Assembly (NCBI GenBank): GCA_964036155.1 | Contig: OZ038423.1 | Coordinates: 55,257,249 to 55,321,248 of the forward strand | DNA from: Diploscapter coronatus | Lineage: Eukaryota > Nematoda > Chromadorea > Rhabditida > Rhabditidae | Reading direction: 5' to 3' | Length of the DNA stretch: 64,000 nt | Part shown: one piece after another, positions 34,152 through 44,018 of the stretch | How positions within the stretch are numbered: position 1 is the first letter of the stretch | Layout: every line of letters starts with the position of its first letter | Position numbers and translations under genes: made by a program | Notes under the pieces: model-generated | Told to the model about the DNA's origin: nothing | What the model saw: only the letters and a program-made list of their open reading frames with translations | The model's database searches: none

Positions 34152-34721
34152 TTATCCCCAGGCTGGTGTTGTACTGTAATGCAGCACCAGATGGTCATTC
34201 GAAACATCGCCACCAGTCAGAGCGTAGCAGTCCTAAAAGTAAACTACTAGAAATAATTCGAAATCATTTGATAAACCAGAAAAAATTTTACTTTCAATTA
34301 ATATGGAATTTCGTAAGAGAAATAATGCTTACTTTCAAAACTTCGAATGTGTGATCGGGTGACGGCGCGAATGTCTGCGAAATGTAGAAGAACAGATTCT
34401 GATTGTCTTCGAGGGCCATCAGTTTTCGAATCGTCTGAAAATCCAGAGTTTTGACAGAATAAATTTCTGCCGAGGCAGGTGGCTATGATTCTATCAAGTT
34501 CATTCAATAGGTAACAAAATGCTTCCATAGCAATTTCAGACTTTCGTTGTGACTCGTGCAAAAGGAAATTAGAAGGGAAGTTGAAAAAATTTTGAAAGAG
34601 AAAGAAAACCGACCTGAGTGAACCAAGCGATAGTTCTGGCCCTGTCGACGGAGAACTTCTTCTGTTTGAGAATGGGTGCATCGCCCACGTGCTGCAGCAG
34701 AACCGTCACTTTCTCCGACAT
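34152..34721 (-). CDS. lgg-3: Ubiquitin-like autophagy protein ATG12 (96 aa)
   Basis: Three exons join in phase: 34721-34614, 34434-34333, 34232-34152. The product has the ATG12 ubiquitin fold: VTVLLQHVGDAPILKQKKFS, then FFYISQTFAPSPDHTFEVL, and the C-terminus LHYSTTPAWG, which ends directly in glycine as in all ATG12 proteins. That glycine is activated by ATG7, transferred by ATG10 and conjugated to ATG5; the conjugate promotes ATG8/LC3 lipidation on the forming autophagosome. The disordered N-terminal tail of vertebrate ATG12 is absent. It follows the 254-aa gene on the same strand with 258 bp between stop and start and an acceptor (TTGTTTAG) 2 nt before the ATG. Confidence 0.94.
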
Positions 34722-34979
34722 CCCTAAACAATCAAAAATCAATAAAAATCAGCAAAAAATTGCGAAATGAGCGATAAAGTTGAAAATCGACAAGCAGAAA
34801 TAGTCAGCTTCGCTGTTTACGGATCAATTGTGTTCTCGTTGATTTTGAAATTCCTCCCCATTTCTCGTCAAAATGATTTATTTTCTGTACTTTTTTTTTT
34901 ACAATTTTGTACATTTGTATAAATTATCGATTAATTGATTGTATTTTCTGTACACATGACTGATTGAGTCTGTTGCAGA

Positions 34980-36638
34980 TCAAGTGAAGATTTCGTGGAC
35001 GAGATTGACGAGAGCCGGGTTCCTGATTACTGCCCCCGTGAAGCCGATCGACTTGAGCGTGCGGAATTCCATCTCGATACTGAACAAACAGACAGGTTGG
35101 AGAATTTCAAATTAATTTTTTCGTAAAAATGATTAAAATTGAGTAGAAGTACATGGAATTGTTCGAGGTGTATGACTTTCGGAGAGGCCAGAAAATTAAG
35201 ATTTTTTTGTTTGTCTTTTTGTTTCTTTCAAAAATACCCACTCGTTGTAAGACACACTCCTTCTGGCCCTCCTCGCGAGCGGCTGGACGCCCATCGCCTT
35301 GGCCTTGTGCGCTGCCTCTTCCAGTTCTTTCATGTGCAAAGTCGGACTTGAAGCTTCCTAAAACTGCGTTTTGCAATGATGTTTTGAGCTTTTCAAAACT
35401 AGTTTCTTGAAAATTCCACTTTTCTAGAACCGAACGAAACTTCTTGATTTTCTGTCGGAAAACCAATTTCTCTGTACCTACCCATAGCTGATGATACTCG
35501 AAAATGACGCACGAGAGAACTCGCATAGGCACGTTGATGATGAATGAGTGATGGAGGTAGGACCACGGCTCGCACTGCTCTGAGTTCGACGAGCCATCCC
35601 CGATCTGCAGAGATCTTATTAGGGGGTCGTTCTCCGAGAATACATTCAAATTCTGCAATTCTCCTTTTATAAAATATTCACTGAAAGGCACAGGTTACTC
35701 ACGGAAATGGTCCCATGTGTACCGTCCTTTTTCCGAACTAGCAAATCTCCAATGTCGTCCAGAATATTTTCCTTCCAACCTCGCACACTACAAATGAAGA
35801 CTTAGTTTGTGAAATTGCTATCCAGAAGCTCTTTTCTCGGGATCCTTGTGACAGAAAAATGCGAAATTGTTGTTTTGGCAGAACAATTTCCGAATTTGAC
35901 TACTAGTTTTCTAAATCTAAGTAAAATCTCAAACCTGAACCCGTCGAGCTGCAAGTGATGACAGAGCAAGACATCCGTTTTCCACGCGTTCTCGTCCACT
36001 AAAGGGCTCGTTGGCTCTATGAAAATCTGCGGGTTGTAACGAGTTCTGTAAGGATTTTTTAAATTCCTAAATCTATAAATCAAAGTTCTGGCTTCCTGTA
36101 GAATTCATCAACGAACCGTTAGCTATTTGTAACTATTATCCATTTTCCTGCATTACATATCTGAAAATTGATGAATTCTACGGAAGAGTGAACTCTCAGA
36201 AAAGTGCTGAATTTTTTACCCGGTAATAGCCTTGAACAGAGCCATCCTCCTGAAGGGCCCGAGGTGCTTCTCGTTCTGTCGAATCGCTATGTCGATTAGC
36301 AGCGCATCCACGTGCGAATAACGATTCCAAATGTAGACATCTGGTTTGAAGAATCTGGAATCGACAGGGTTTTTTTTCTTTAAAGTTCATGCAATTTTTC
36401 CTTTCCAATACTATCTTCCATGAAAGTTGTATTAGCTTTTCAAGAAATCAGAATCAATTATCTCTTTAGATTTTCTTTCTTATCAGTCTTCTTCTTTTGC
36501 GTTTGATTTTCCCGCTAATTTTTATCATAGAATTCAAATGTACCTGGGCAAATTGACGAGTACTAGACTTCTGATGTGTCGTGCCTGAGCGGCCTTGTGT
36601 TCGACCGTGCTGAGTGTCGTCCTCGCGATGTTTGCCAT
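34980..36638 (-). CDS. Unrecognised 254-residue protein upstream of ATG12
   Basis: Seven exons join in phase: 36638-36544, 36354-36220, 36045-35935, 35787-35703, 35604-35482, 35357-35242, 35079-34980. The clean splice phase and ordinary composition mark a real gene. It has no signal peptide or membrane segment. Recognisable blocks are a basic N-terminus (ANIARTTLSTVEHKAAQARH), a central YIWNRYSHVDALLIDIAIRQ, and WKENILDDIGDLLVRKKDG. Near the C-terminus a charged helix (MKELEEAAHKAKAMG) is followed by basic PLARRARRS and a tail ending NLVHEIFT. The basic N-terminus could be a mitochondrial targeting peptide, but I recognise no family and propose no function. Its tight spacing with lgg-3 may mean co-transcription. 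Confidence 0.78.
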
Positions 36639-37297
36639 TGTGCTCCTTCCACTTCTGCCGTTTTCCTTCAAAATGTTCTAGGTTATTTTTGCTTCCTGAT
36701 GTTTTGCCTTTTTACTTGTCTCTTTTTCCTCGTTTCTCGCCAGCTGATGGTTGTTGATGTGTCGATCGCTTTGCCGGGGGTCGAGAAGAAAAAGGAGGGT
36801 TGGAAAGGGCTGCAACAAGTCAGGCGCTCTTCTCTGCCTTTCTGTCCTCCTTTCAACCAACTGCTTTTCCGCTCGGGCTTCCCCCGTCCCCCTTCCTGTT
36901 CGTCCTTCGGTTATCAATCAGTAGAAATAGAAATCTGTAGAAAAATTCAGGAACAATGATGACTTCTCGAAATGTGTTTCAAAATGAGATTTTAATTAGC
37001 AACATGAATCGCCTTTTATGGCTGTTTTTCTTCCAGATTGATAGATAGGTTGTTTACCTAGTTTCGTCTTGTCTTTGTCTGTGGACTTATCGAGTCAGTT
37101 GATGAAGAGAGAAGTCAGTGATAATCGCTGCATGAAACGCAGCCAGTGGAAATGATACATGAGGCAGAAACTTTGCAAACAAAAATATATTCTAATTTTA
37201 GAAATCGAGATAATTTCGCAATTTGGGAAACTTGCAAGATAGCATGGCTTCCCTATAGTTTACGTTAGATACCAAATAATTTCTTAACTTTTCAGAA
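36639..37297. other. Divergent intergenic region upstream of nth-1
   Basis: About 660 bp between the starts of the minus-strand 254-aa gene and plus-strand nth-1, so it should hold both promoters. The part at 36660-36930 is CT-rich on the plus strand. An acceptor CTTTTCAG lies 2 nt before the nth-1 ATG. No further exon or repeat was seen. Confidence 0.5.
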
Positions 37298-38807
37298 ATG
37301 CTGAAGGCAAAACCACCTGCTCGCAAAGGGGCGAAAGTCAAAGCTGCAGATGGAACGAGTGCTAAACAGATCGACATAGAGGACATCTGGAAAGTGCATG
37401 TGAGTAAAGTTTTGATGAAATTATGAAAAAGTTGAGAGATTTCAGCACGATTATGTAGCTTGAAAACATGAAAATTAAGAAAGATGATAAATTGCATTTT
37501 TTCTTCACATTGTTCACTAAAATACATGAAGTACAGTAAATTTCCCTATAACTAAATGAAAATCAATATTTGGACATTTGAAAAAAGATACTTATCTGAA
37601 TATTGTATTTGTTTCAATTAAAATTGACGAAAATCACTTTTTCAGTTGGAGCGAATCGAGAAGATGCGCTCCGCAGTGGAGGCTCCAGTCGACACGCAGG
37701 GCTGTCACAAACTCGCGGATCCCTTGGCCGAACCCAAGGTGCATCGATTCCACATTCTCGTTAGTCTCATGCTCTCCAGCCAGACCAAGGATGAAGTCAA
37801 TGCTGCTACCATGAAGGTTGGATATTTTGAAATTCTTATGAAAATAGATTCTGTGGAGTTTTATCGAACCGTCTTATGAAAATTTTATTCTTCTGTTTTG
37901 CTATAAGACGTTTCTTCTCCACATTCTCTAGTTCTATAATTCTTGTTACACAAAGAGGCAAACATTTTTTGAATAATGGATTTTTTCACGATTTAAAAAT
38001 TTTTCCAGACTCTGAAAGACTACGGTTTGAACATCGAGAACATTCTGCAGATCGAAACGGCTGAATTGGAAAAGCTGCTCTATCCAGTCAGCTTCTACAA
38101 GGTTAGAAAATTCTGACTTCAAAAACTATTTTCGACGTTTTCAGAGAAAGGCGATCTACCTTCAGAAGACGGCGAAGATTTTGCAAGAGAAGTATGATGG
38201 AGACATCCCAGACACTGTTGAAGGCTAGTTGAAGAGATTTTTCTTGAAAATTTTATAAGGTCTTGATGAAGTATTGAGTTCAAAATTTTAAATCAAGTTT
38301 TTTTTTTCAATTTTGATTATTTTTAGGACTGTGTGACTTGCCCGGTGTCGGTCCGAAAATGGCGTACCTCTGTCTGTCGACTGCTTGGAACAAGGTCGAG
38401 GGAATCGGCGTCGATGTCCACATTCACAGAATCACTAACAGACTTGGTATAAAATTTTTGGATTTTTTAGAAAAAAAATCGAATTCAGGCTGGGTGAACA
38501 CGAAAACGCCCGAGGCGACGAGAATTGCACTGCAGGAACTGCTTCCCAGGTAATGATTATCTTCTTTCATCATTTAAACAAAATGATTTTTGAGCAGAAA
38601 CACGTTTTTAAGATGGATTTTTTATAATCGAAAGATTTTTTTTTCAGAAGCGTGTGGCAGCCTTTCAACCCTCTGCTGGTGGGCTTCGGTCAGTCGATTT
38701 GCCGCCCGGTCGGACCGAAATGCGGCGACTGCCTCTGCAACGACATCTGCCCTTCTGCTAACATCAAGAAAGAGAGTGGCAAAGCCAAGAGCAAGAAGAA
38801 GCAGTGA
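37298..38807 (+). CDS. nth-1: Endonuclease III homologue, DNA glycosylase/AP lyase (261 aa)
   Basis: Seven exons join in phase: 37298-37399, 37646-37816, 38009-38101, 38145-38223, 38327-38446, 38489-38549, 38648-38807. The helix-hairpin-helix reads [14 protein letters not shown] with the catalytic lysine, followed by [13 protein letters not shown] with the catalytic aspartate. The C-terminus has the [4Fe-4S] ligands C-x6-C-x2-C-x5-C ([17 protein letters not shown]) and then a Lys-rich tail. The enzyme removes oxidised pyrimidines and nicks the abasic site in base excision repair. Intron 4 must start with GC (GAAG|GCTAGT at 38224) to keep the frame, and the resulting spacing to LPGVGPK equals that of the human enzyme. 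An acceptor lies 2 nt before the ATG. A Lys-rich N-terminus ([14 protein letters not shown]) is a possible nuclear or mitochondrial signal. Confidence 0.95.
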
Positions 38808-39173
38808 GAAGCAGAATCAGAAAAATGACATAGATGGTGAGTAGTTTTCAAGTAGTTGGGTTTGAATTTTGAACTGGTGATTTTTTGTTTTTATATTTTC
38901 GCAAATATTCTCCTTGTTTTGTGCAATGTAAGGGTTCAGATTTTTTTGCTATGGACTCATTTGATCTCATTTATTCATGATGGAATTTACGGGTGAAATT
39001 TCACAGGTTATTCGTCTGCTGGTACACATATGAAACGAGTTTATTATTGTTGTCGAGCATAAATTATTTGGAAGATCAACGTTTCTGAGATTCAAGAATG
39101 AAAAAGTTATGATGACTTTGATTGAATACATGAATAAAGTGCAATTTGGTTGAAATTTGATTTTTGCCTTTAG

Positions 39174-41168
39174 ATGGCAGATTCAGTGACAGTCTGGATG
39201 AAGGACAGGACGAATCTCGTCGAGAGGATGAATGGACTCACTTTGCGAATCAGAAGTGCCGAGCATTTCGGGGAAAGTGTTAAAGGTTAAACTTTTCTGC
39301 GATGATTGAAATTTACATCTTTCCTTGAAATGTAAAACGCCCACTCAAATACGATTTTACTACGAAAATGCATTTTTTAAATTTGCCCAGCTATGGATAC
39401 TTCAGGCTTCCCGGAAGGCAATGGTCGTCTAGTGCAACTCACACTGCCCCAAGTTCTCGCACTAAAACCGACTGCAATCGAACTGCTCAATTCCAGAGGT
39501 GCATTCAAGGAATTGGCTGCATTTCTCGAGGGAAAGCAGAAGGAAGAGGTAATTTTTGAGATTCTGCAAGGTTTAGATTTCCTTTCATTTCTAGGTATCA
39601 GACTTCTTTTCTCGCATAAAACTGATCACTTTGCACAGTTGCGACGTTTCTGCGAAAGATCTTCTCGTTCTGCTTGACAAGTAAGTCAGCTATTTATTCA
39701 TTTAGACACAGAAGCTTCATAATACTTGGGCATTATAACATTCTTTCGATACTTTATTCTGTATATCTCAATATTGCAGGATTACAAAGTAATTTTTAAA
39801 ACTATTGTTGTTTTCAGGCTCGATTTACTAGCTGCATGGTCTTCTGCTAATTCAAATTTTACCAAATCAGAATGGGAGTCGATCGTGGAGAAACTAGCCA
39901 AACTGAACGTTCGTGCAATTGGTCTGTCGGAGAACATTCTCGAGGCAGCGTCTAGCCAACTCAACCCGGAGATGCTCGTCCTCGCTTGCAATTCCAGTCT
40001 CAAGGCTGTTGATTTTCAGGTATTTTTGTAAGATGAATATTTTTATCATAATTATATACTCGTCATGTCCCGGTTTTTAATTCATCCTGCTCATCCACCA
40101 CCCTTTTGACAAGTACCTGCAGTTTGAAAGCGAATTATCGTTCAAACTGTGGGGAAAATATGTTATTTTCAAAATTCAAAGTCTATTACTCTCGAAAATT
40201 TGTATTAAACGAAATATTTTCATCATGTTGTCTTATTTTTCAGGGTCGAGTTTTCCCGACGATCCGAATCCTCGTTGCACAGGAAATTTATTTCGTTGAT
40301 GATGCAGATGCAGAGCGATTCCTCGACGTCCTGGGAAAATCGTGGGAATTTTTCCATTTAACTTTCCAATTTAATTTATCTTGCTCTTCAGATTTCCGAA
40401 TTTATTGACTCTCTGCTTCGACTGGAATATGGTCGACCCTTGCATCATTTATGATGAACGAACCAAAACTGTCTTGGATATGCTCATCAAACTTCACAAG
40501 TCAGTAAAAGTTTTATTCTCTTTTCTAACATTTACTCTTCACCACTGACCAGACTTTCCAAGAATCCAAAAATTATTCCCTTTTATTTTTCCTGGATTTT
40601 CAGGCAAGGCATATACCGTAATCTATCCATCGTTGGTTATTCCCCAGATGCTGAAACAAAGGGTGCCACTGACAACATCGCAAGGCATCTGAATGACGCA
40701 GGTCTAAAAGAAATCGTCGTCACGAGATTCGCAACGAAAGGATATACGGTAAAAATGAACATCTTTCGAAAGACTATTGGTTTTTTTTTGTTTTCTTCAG
40801 GGCGATCCAAATTTCACCCTGATTGTCGCTGGAAACGATATCGATCAGAAAGAATCCGTAGTAGAATTGTACGCAAATCAGAGAAGCCCTACTCCGCAGA
40901 TGGTGTAAGTTAATCTTCACCATTTTAATATTTTTAAATTATAATTTTTGTTGAAGACAAAGAATCTCTCGTATTATTATAGTCTCAAATTTGCTCGAGG
41001 TTTTCCAAATTTTATGATTATGTGGTGATTTTCAGCGAATTACTCTCTCTTCTGCCAGCTTCTCCAATCCACTTGCTGCCAGCTTCCACAGTTGATTTTG
41101 GAGGATTCGATTCTAGAAAGGCTACCAAACTGTATGAAGAGGCTTGTAAACAGGGACAGAGTTCTTAA
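39174..41168 (+). CDS. Unrecognised 381-residue protein downstream of nth-1
   Basis: Nine exons join in phase: 39174-39285, 39391-39548, 39595-39680, 39818-40019, 40244-40341, 40392-40499, 40604-40748, 40801-40904, 41036-41168. No signal peptide, membrane segment or zinc motif is seen. The N-terminus is helical (WMKDRTNLVERMNGLTLRI). The middle alternates short helices and strands with repeated Leu patterns (RIKLITLHSCDVSAKDLL, NVRAIGLSENILEAA, FPNLLTLCFDWNM), loosely like leucine-rich or F-box-associated repeats. The end is Ser/Pro-rich. I do not recognise the family. It starts 366 bp after nth-1 on the same strand, with TTTGCCTTTAG directly before the ATG, so it may be in one operon with nth-1. 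An AATAAA signal lies at about 41332. Confidence 0.8.
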
Positions 41169-41588
41169 GTTGTTGAACATGCAGTTCGAAAATATCATGA
41201 CTTTTGATAACACGAAAATAAGCTTCAATTCTTTCCTTTTCATGTTATCAAAGTTATGTTATTACAATTTGTTTAGAAAAAAATTATAGGAGAAAAATTG
41301 TTACCTGTTATTGTTAAACTTTAAAAACTTTAATAAACTAAAGTAAATTTGAAATTACGAATAATCAGTTAAAATGAACAAACTAAAATAATGAAAATCA
41401 TCTGCCAAATGATAAGTGGCAGCAGAGATGAATAATGAAAAATGATGGAGAAGTAAGATTGTGCGAGTTATGAAAGGTATTACCAACATTGAAAAGACGA
41501 TCTTAGTCATGAATAGCGAATTATGAGGAGCTGTTTGAAACAAGTACTAATAAATATTCATCAGGTTTAAAATACGCTTATCAAAAAT
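41169..41588. other. Convergent intergenic stretch
   Basis: It holds the 3' ends of the plus-strand 381-aa gene (AATAAA near 41332) and of the minus-strand Thr-rich gene. The sequence is AT-rich with no other recognisable feature. Confidence 0.5.
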
Positions 41589-42178
41589 TCATAGTAGAAT
41601 GAGTGAGAAAATTATGACGAACAGAGAGAAAAATGATCTAATCGACCCAACCGAGTCCGGATTCCCAGATTCGTCGTCTCCTGTGGTTGTTGGCGGTGGA
41701 GGAGTTGTTGTAGTTGTTGTTGTTGTCGTGGTTGTTGTGGTAGCTACAGCTGAACGATAAATAAAATAAGATGGAGAAAAATGAATTTTATGGTTATTTG
41801 GAAACCTCAAGTCCTGCGCAACAGTGAGAGATAGTAGGGAAAAGACTTTCCCCATACTATTTCGCATGGCTTGACGGCTTGAGGTTTCCAAGTTGGAATT
41901 TTATTATGGATATATCCATGATGATTTAGCCATTTGCTTTTAAGTTAAACTAGATGTTTCGGAATCAAACTAACTAGTCGTCGTCGTTGTTTTAGCTGTT
42001 GTTGTCTTCTTTGGCTTCTTTGTCGTTGCAGGTTCGTCATCTTCATCTTCAATCTTTATCAACTGACCTTGAATAAATTGCAAATTAAGAATATTGCTTT
42101 TAATACTGTCTTACCTCTTATAAAATGAATAGCAATAGAAAATATCAATATGCCATACAGCAATCGATTATTTGTCAT
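41589..42178 (-). CDS. Small secreted or GPI-type protein with a threonine-run stalk (105 aa)
   Basis: Three exons join in phase: 42178-42115, 42067-41975, 41749-41589. The N-terminus MTNNRLLYGILIFSIAIHFI is a signal peptide, probably cut near IRG-QL. The mature part starts acidic (IKIEDEDDEP), then has Thr/Lys and a long Thr/Pro run, a likely O-glycosylated mucin-like stalk. It continues with GDDESGNPDSVGS and ends in a hydrophobic tail (FFSLFVIIFSLILL) with no cytosolic residues, as in a GPI-anchor signal. An ordinary C-terminal membrane helix is the alternative. The Thr codons are mixed ACA/ACG/ACT/ACC, so the run is not one simple microsatellite. Function unknown; nematode surface or cuticle-associated proteins often look like this. 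Confidence 0.72.
41798..41891. repeat. 94-base imperfect hairpin in an intron
   Basis: TTGGAAACCTCAAG (41798-41811) is an exact inverted match to CTTGAGGTTTCCAA (41878-41891). Towards the centre ATAGTAGGGAAA pairs with the stretch ending ATACTAT, leaving a small loop around AGAC. The two paired blocks are separated by partly matching sequence. It lies inside intron 2 of the Thr-rich gene. The size and shape fit a pre-miRNA-like hairpin or a tiny foldback element; the sequence alone cannot decide. Confidence 0.5.
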
Positions 42179-42980
42179 TTGCAACTACAAAGAAAAATAG
42201 ACTTAGAAAGTTAGAAATTGAATCGATAAATTTTTAGAAACGCTTCAAATTTTGTTAATCGAAGAAAACTTTTGAGATTTTGTTTGATTTATAAAACATC
42301 TGTAGATGAAGTTTCAGAGCAGGTGAAAATTCGCATTAATGTGTAGGCTGGGATGCAAAAAGTATGAAGTTTGTAAAAAAACGATTAGTTGATTTTTAAT
42401 AGGTAATACTTTATTGTTGATCCATCATTTACACTGAACGAGCACAAGCATAATAGCCTATCCACTAAAATAACACAATAATTAGAATAAATAGTCCATT
42501 GGTATCTCATAGAGTATGTATCACCGGTTTGTAAGTAGGAAATATTACACGGAACAGATATTCAGAATCGCATGAAATAAAAATAGTAATGAATTTGCAA
42601 TTTTTAACGAGCATTTTAATGATAGCATCAAAAAGAAAAATATTTAAAGTGTGGTTTGTTTTGTCTTTCCACTAATAATGCTGTGCATTGAAAAATAGCA
42701 AACTTGATGAAATTATGTATCGTATCATACAGATTCGTTAAAGCAAGTGAATAAATATGATGAATGACAGGTACAATATGTTGGTTTAACGGGACGAGTT
42801 ATATAAAATTACGATAAGCTTTCCATAAAAATTACATAGTTGAGCAGATGTAAAAAAAGTTACATTTCGTCAAATTCTTGTTATTAAACCGTAATATTAT
42901 TCCGTCTAAGCAAATATTGTTGGTAAGAAAAGAATTGCACTTTGGAATGTCATGATGTGCATAATGCAGTGACATGGTTT
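42179..42980. other. Intergenic stretch between two small membrane/secreted-protein genes
   Basis: About 800 bp, very AT-rich, between the start of the Thr-rich gene and the stop of the single-pass membrane protein gene, both on the minus strand. No exon or repeat was recognised. It should contain the 3' end of the upstream gene and the promoter of the Thr-rich gene. Confidence 0.5.
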
Positions 42981-44018
42981 CTAATCTCTGGGCCTGGAAT
43001 CTGTGTCGATGATGTTGAAAACTTCGGAGAGCACGAACACGACAAGGAGAGTCGACAGAACGAGAATCGACATACTGATGCAGATCGTCTTTCGTCGCTT
43101 TTCACGTTGAATCTTCTCGACCTCGTAGTTATCTGAAACTGAAATAATCAAACTACAAATAAGATTTCATAATATTGTATAACGTTTTTAGGTCAACAGA
43201 ACTAAAGTTGTACACAAAATTGATAAAGTTTGAATGTCATGATATTCCTACGCGATAATTTGCTTCTATTTATGGAGCTGTTACGTCAAAGTTTAAAATA
43301 TCGCGTTATCAGTTTTTGCATAACAGGATATAGAAATGAACGTCAATGATCATTATTTGAAGGCCAGCTGTGAGAAAAGATTATTAATTTGTATTAGACG
43401 GGCATATTTACGATCGTAGACTAATTGAAAGCTTGAGACTATAGGCATTACTAATTGCATCAATGCGGTTTCTTATTGCTATGGAGCTTGATGAATGACA
43501 CAAGCGCGCTGAGTTTATGCAAAAAGTGAATTTAATCGAGAGAATTGAATATTTATTTCTTTTAATTTTGTAGTAATAATCTTCGAAAGAAATCACGTTT
43601 AGAAAGAGATGAAACCACTGACACAGCATTATGCAAGTTTATTTTGGAAAGGCATAAGCTAAAACGAAATTCTAATACTTTAGGGCGACTTATTTGTTCG
43701 TTTTTTAATTGCACCACACAAAATTTGTGTCTAGAACAGATATTTTAAAATTCTGAATGCTTACTCGGAAAATATCCGCATTCTGGTGAAGTTGGCATAG
43801 GCAGATGCATGATTTGACCCTGCATAGTCACATGTTCGACACAATTCTGGCCTTCCGTGGTCGAGGTCTCTGAAATAAAATCGTAACGATTCAATCTGAA
43901 TTAAAATATTGCCTGGCAATGCCGAGTAGTCAATGTCGGAATAGGAAGACTGCAGTGACCCGTCCATGCTCGGATTCATCTGAAACGTGCAGTCCGTCTC
44001 CTGCAAAAATATCGACAT
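42981..44018 (-). CDS. Small single-pass membrane protein (120 aa)
   Basis: Three exons join in phase: 44018-43913, 43869-43765, 43132-42981. Residues 1-75 are Ser/Thr/Glu-rich with four cysteines (MSIFLQETDCTFQMNPSM, GQNCVEHVTMQGQIMHLP, SPECGYFP). A basic stretch (KIQREKRRK) precedes one membrane helix (TICISMSILVLSTLLVVFVL), and a short tail ends in DTDSRPRD. There is no signal peptide and the positive charges are N-terminal to the helix, so an N-in orientation is likely. Intron 1 is 43 nt and must start with GC (CCAG|GCAATA). Retaining it shifts the frame and meets a stop right after the next junction. No family is recognised. An acceptor-like TTCAGCAG lies 3 nt before the ATG. Confidence 0.7.
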
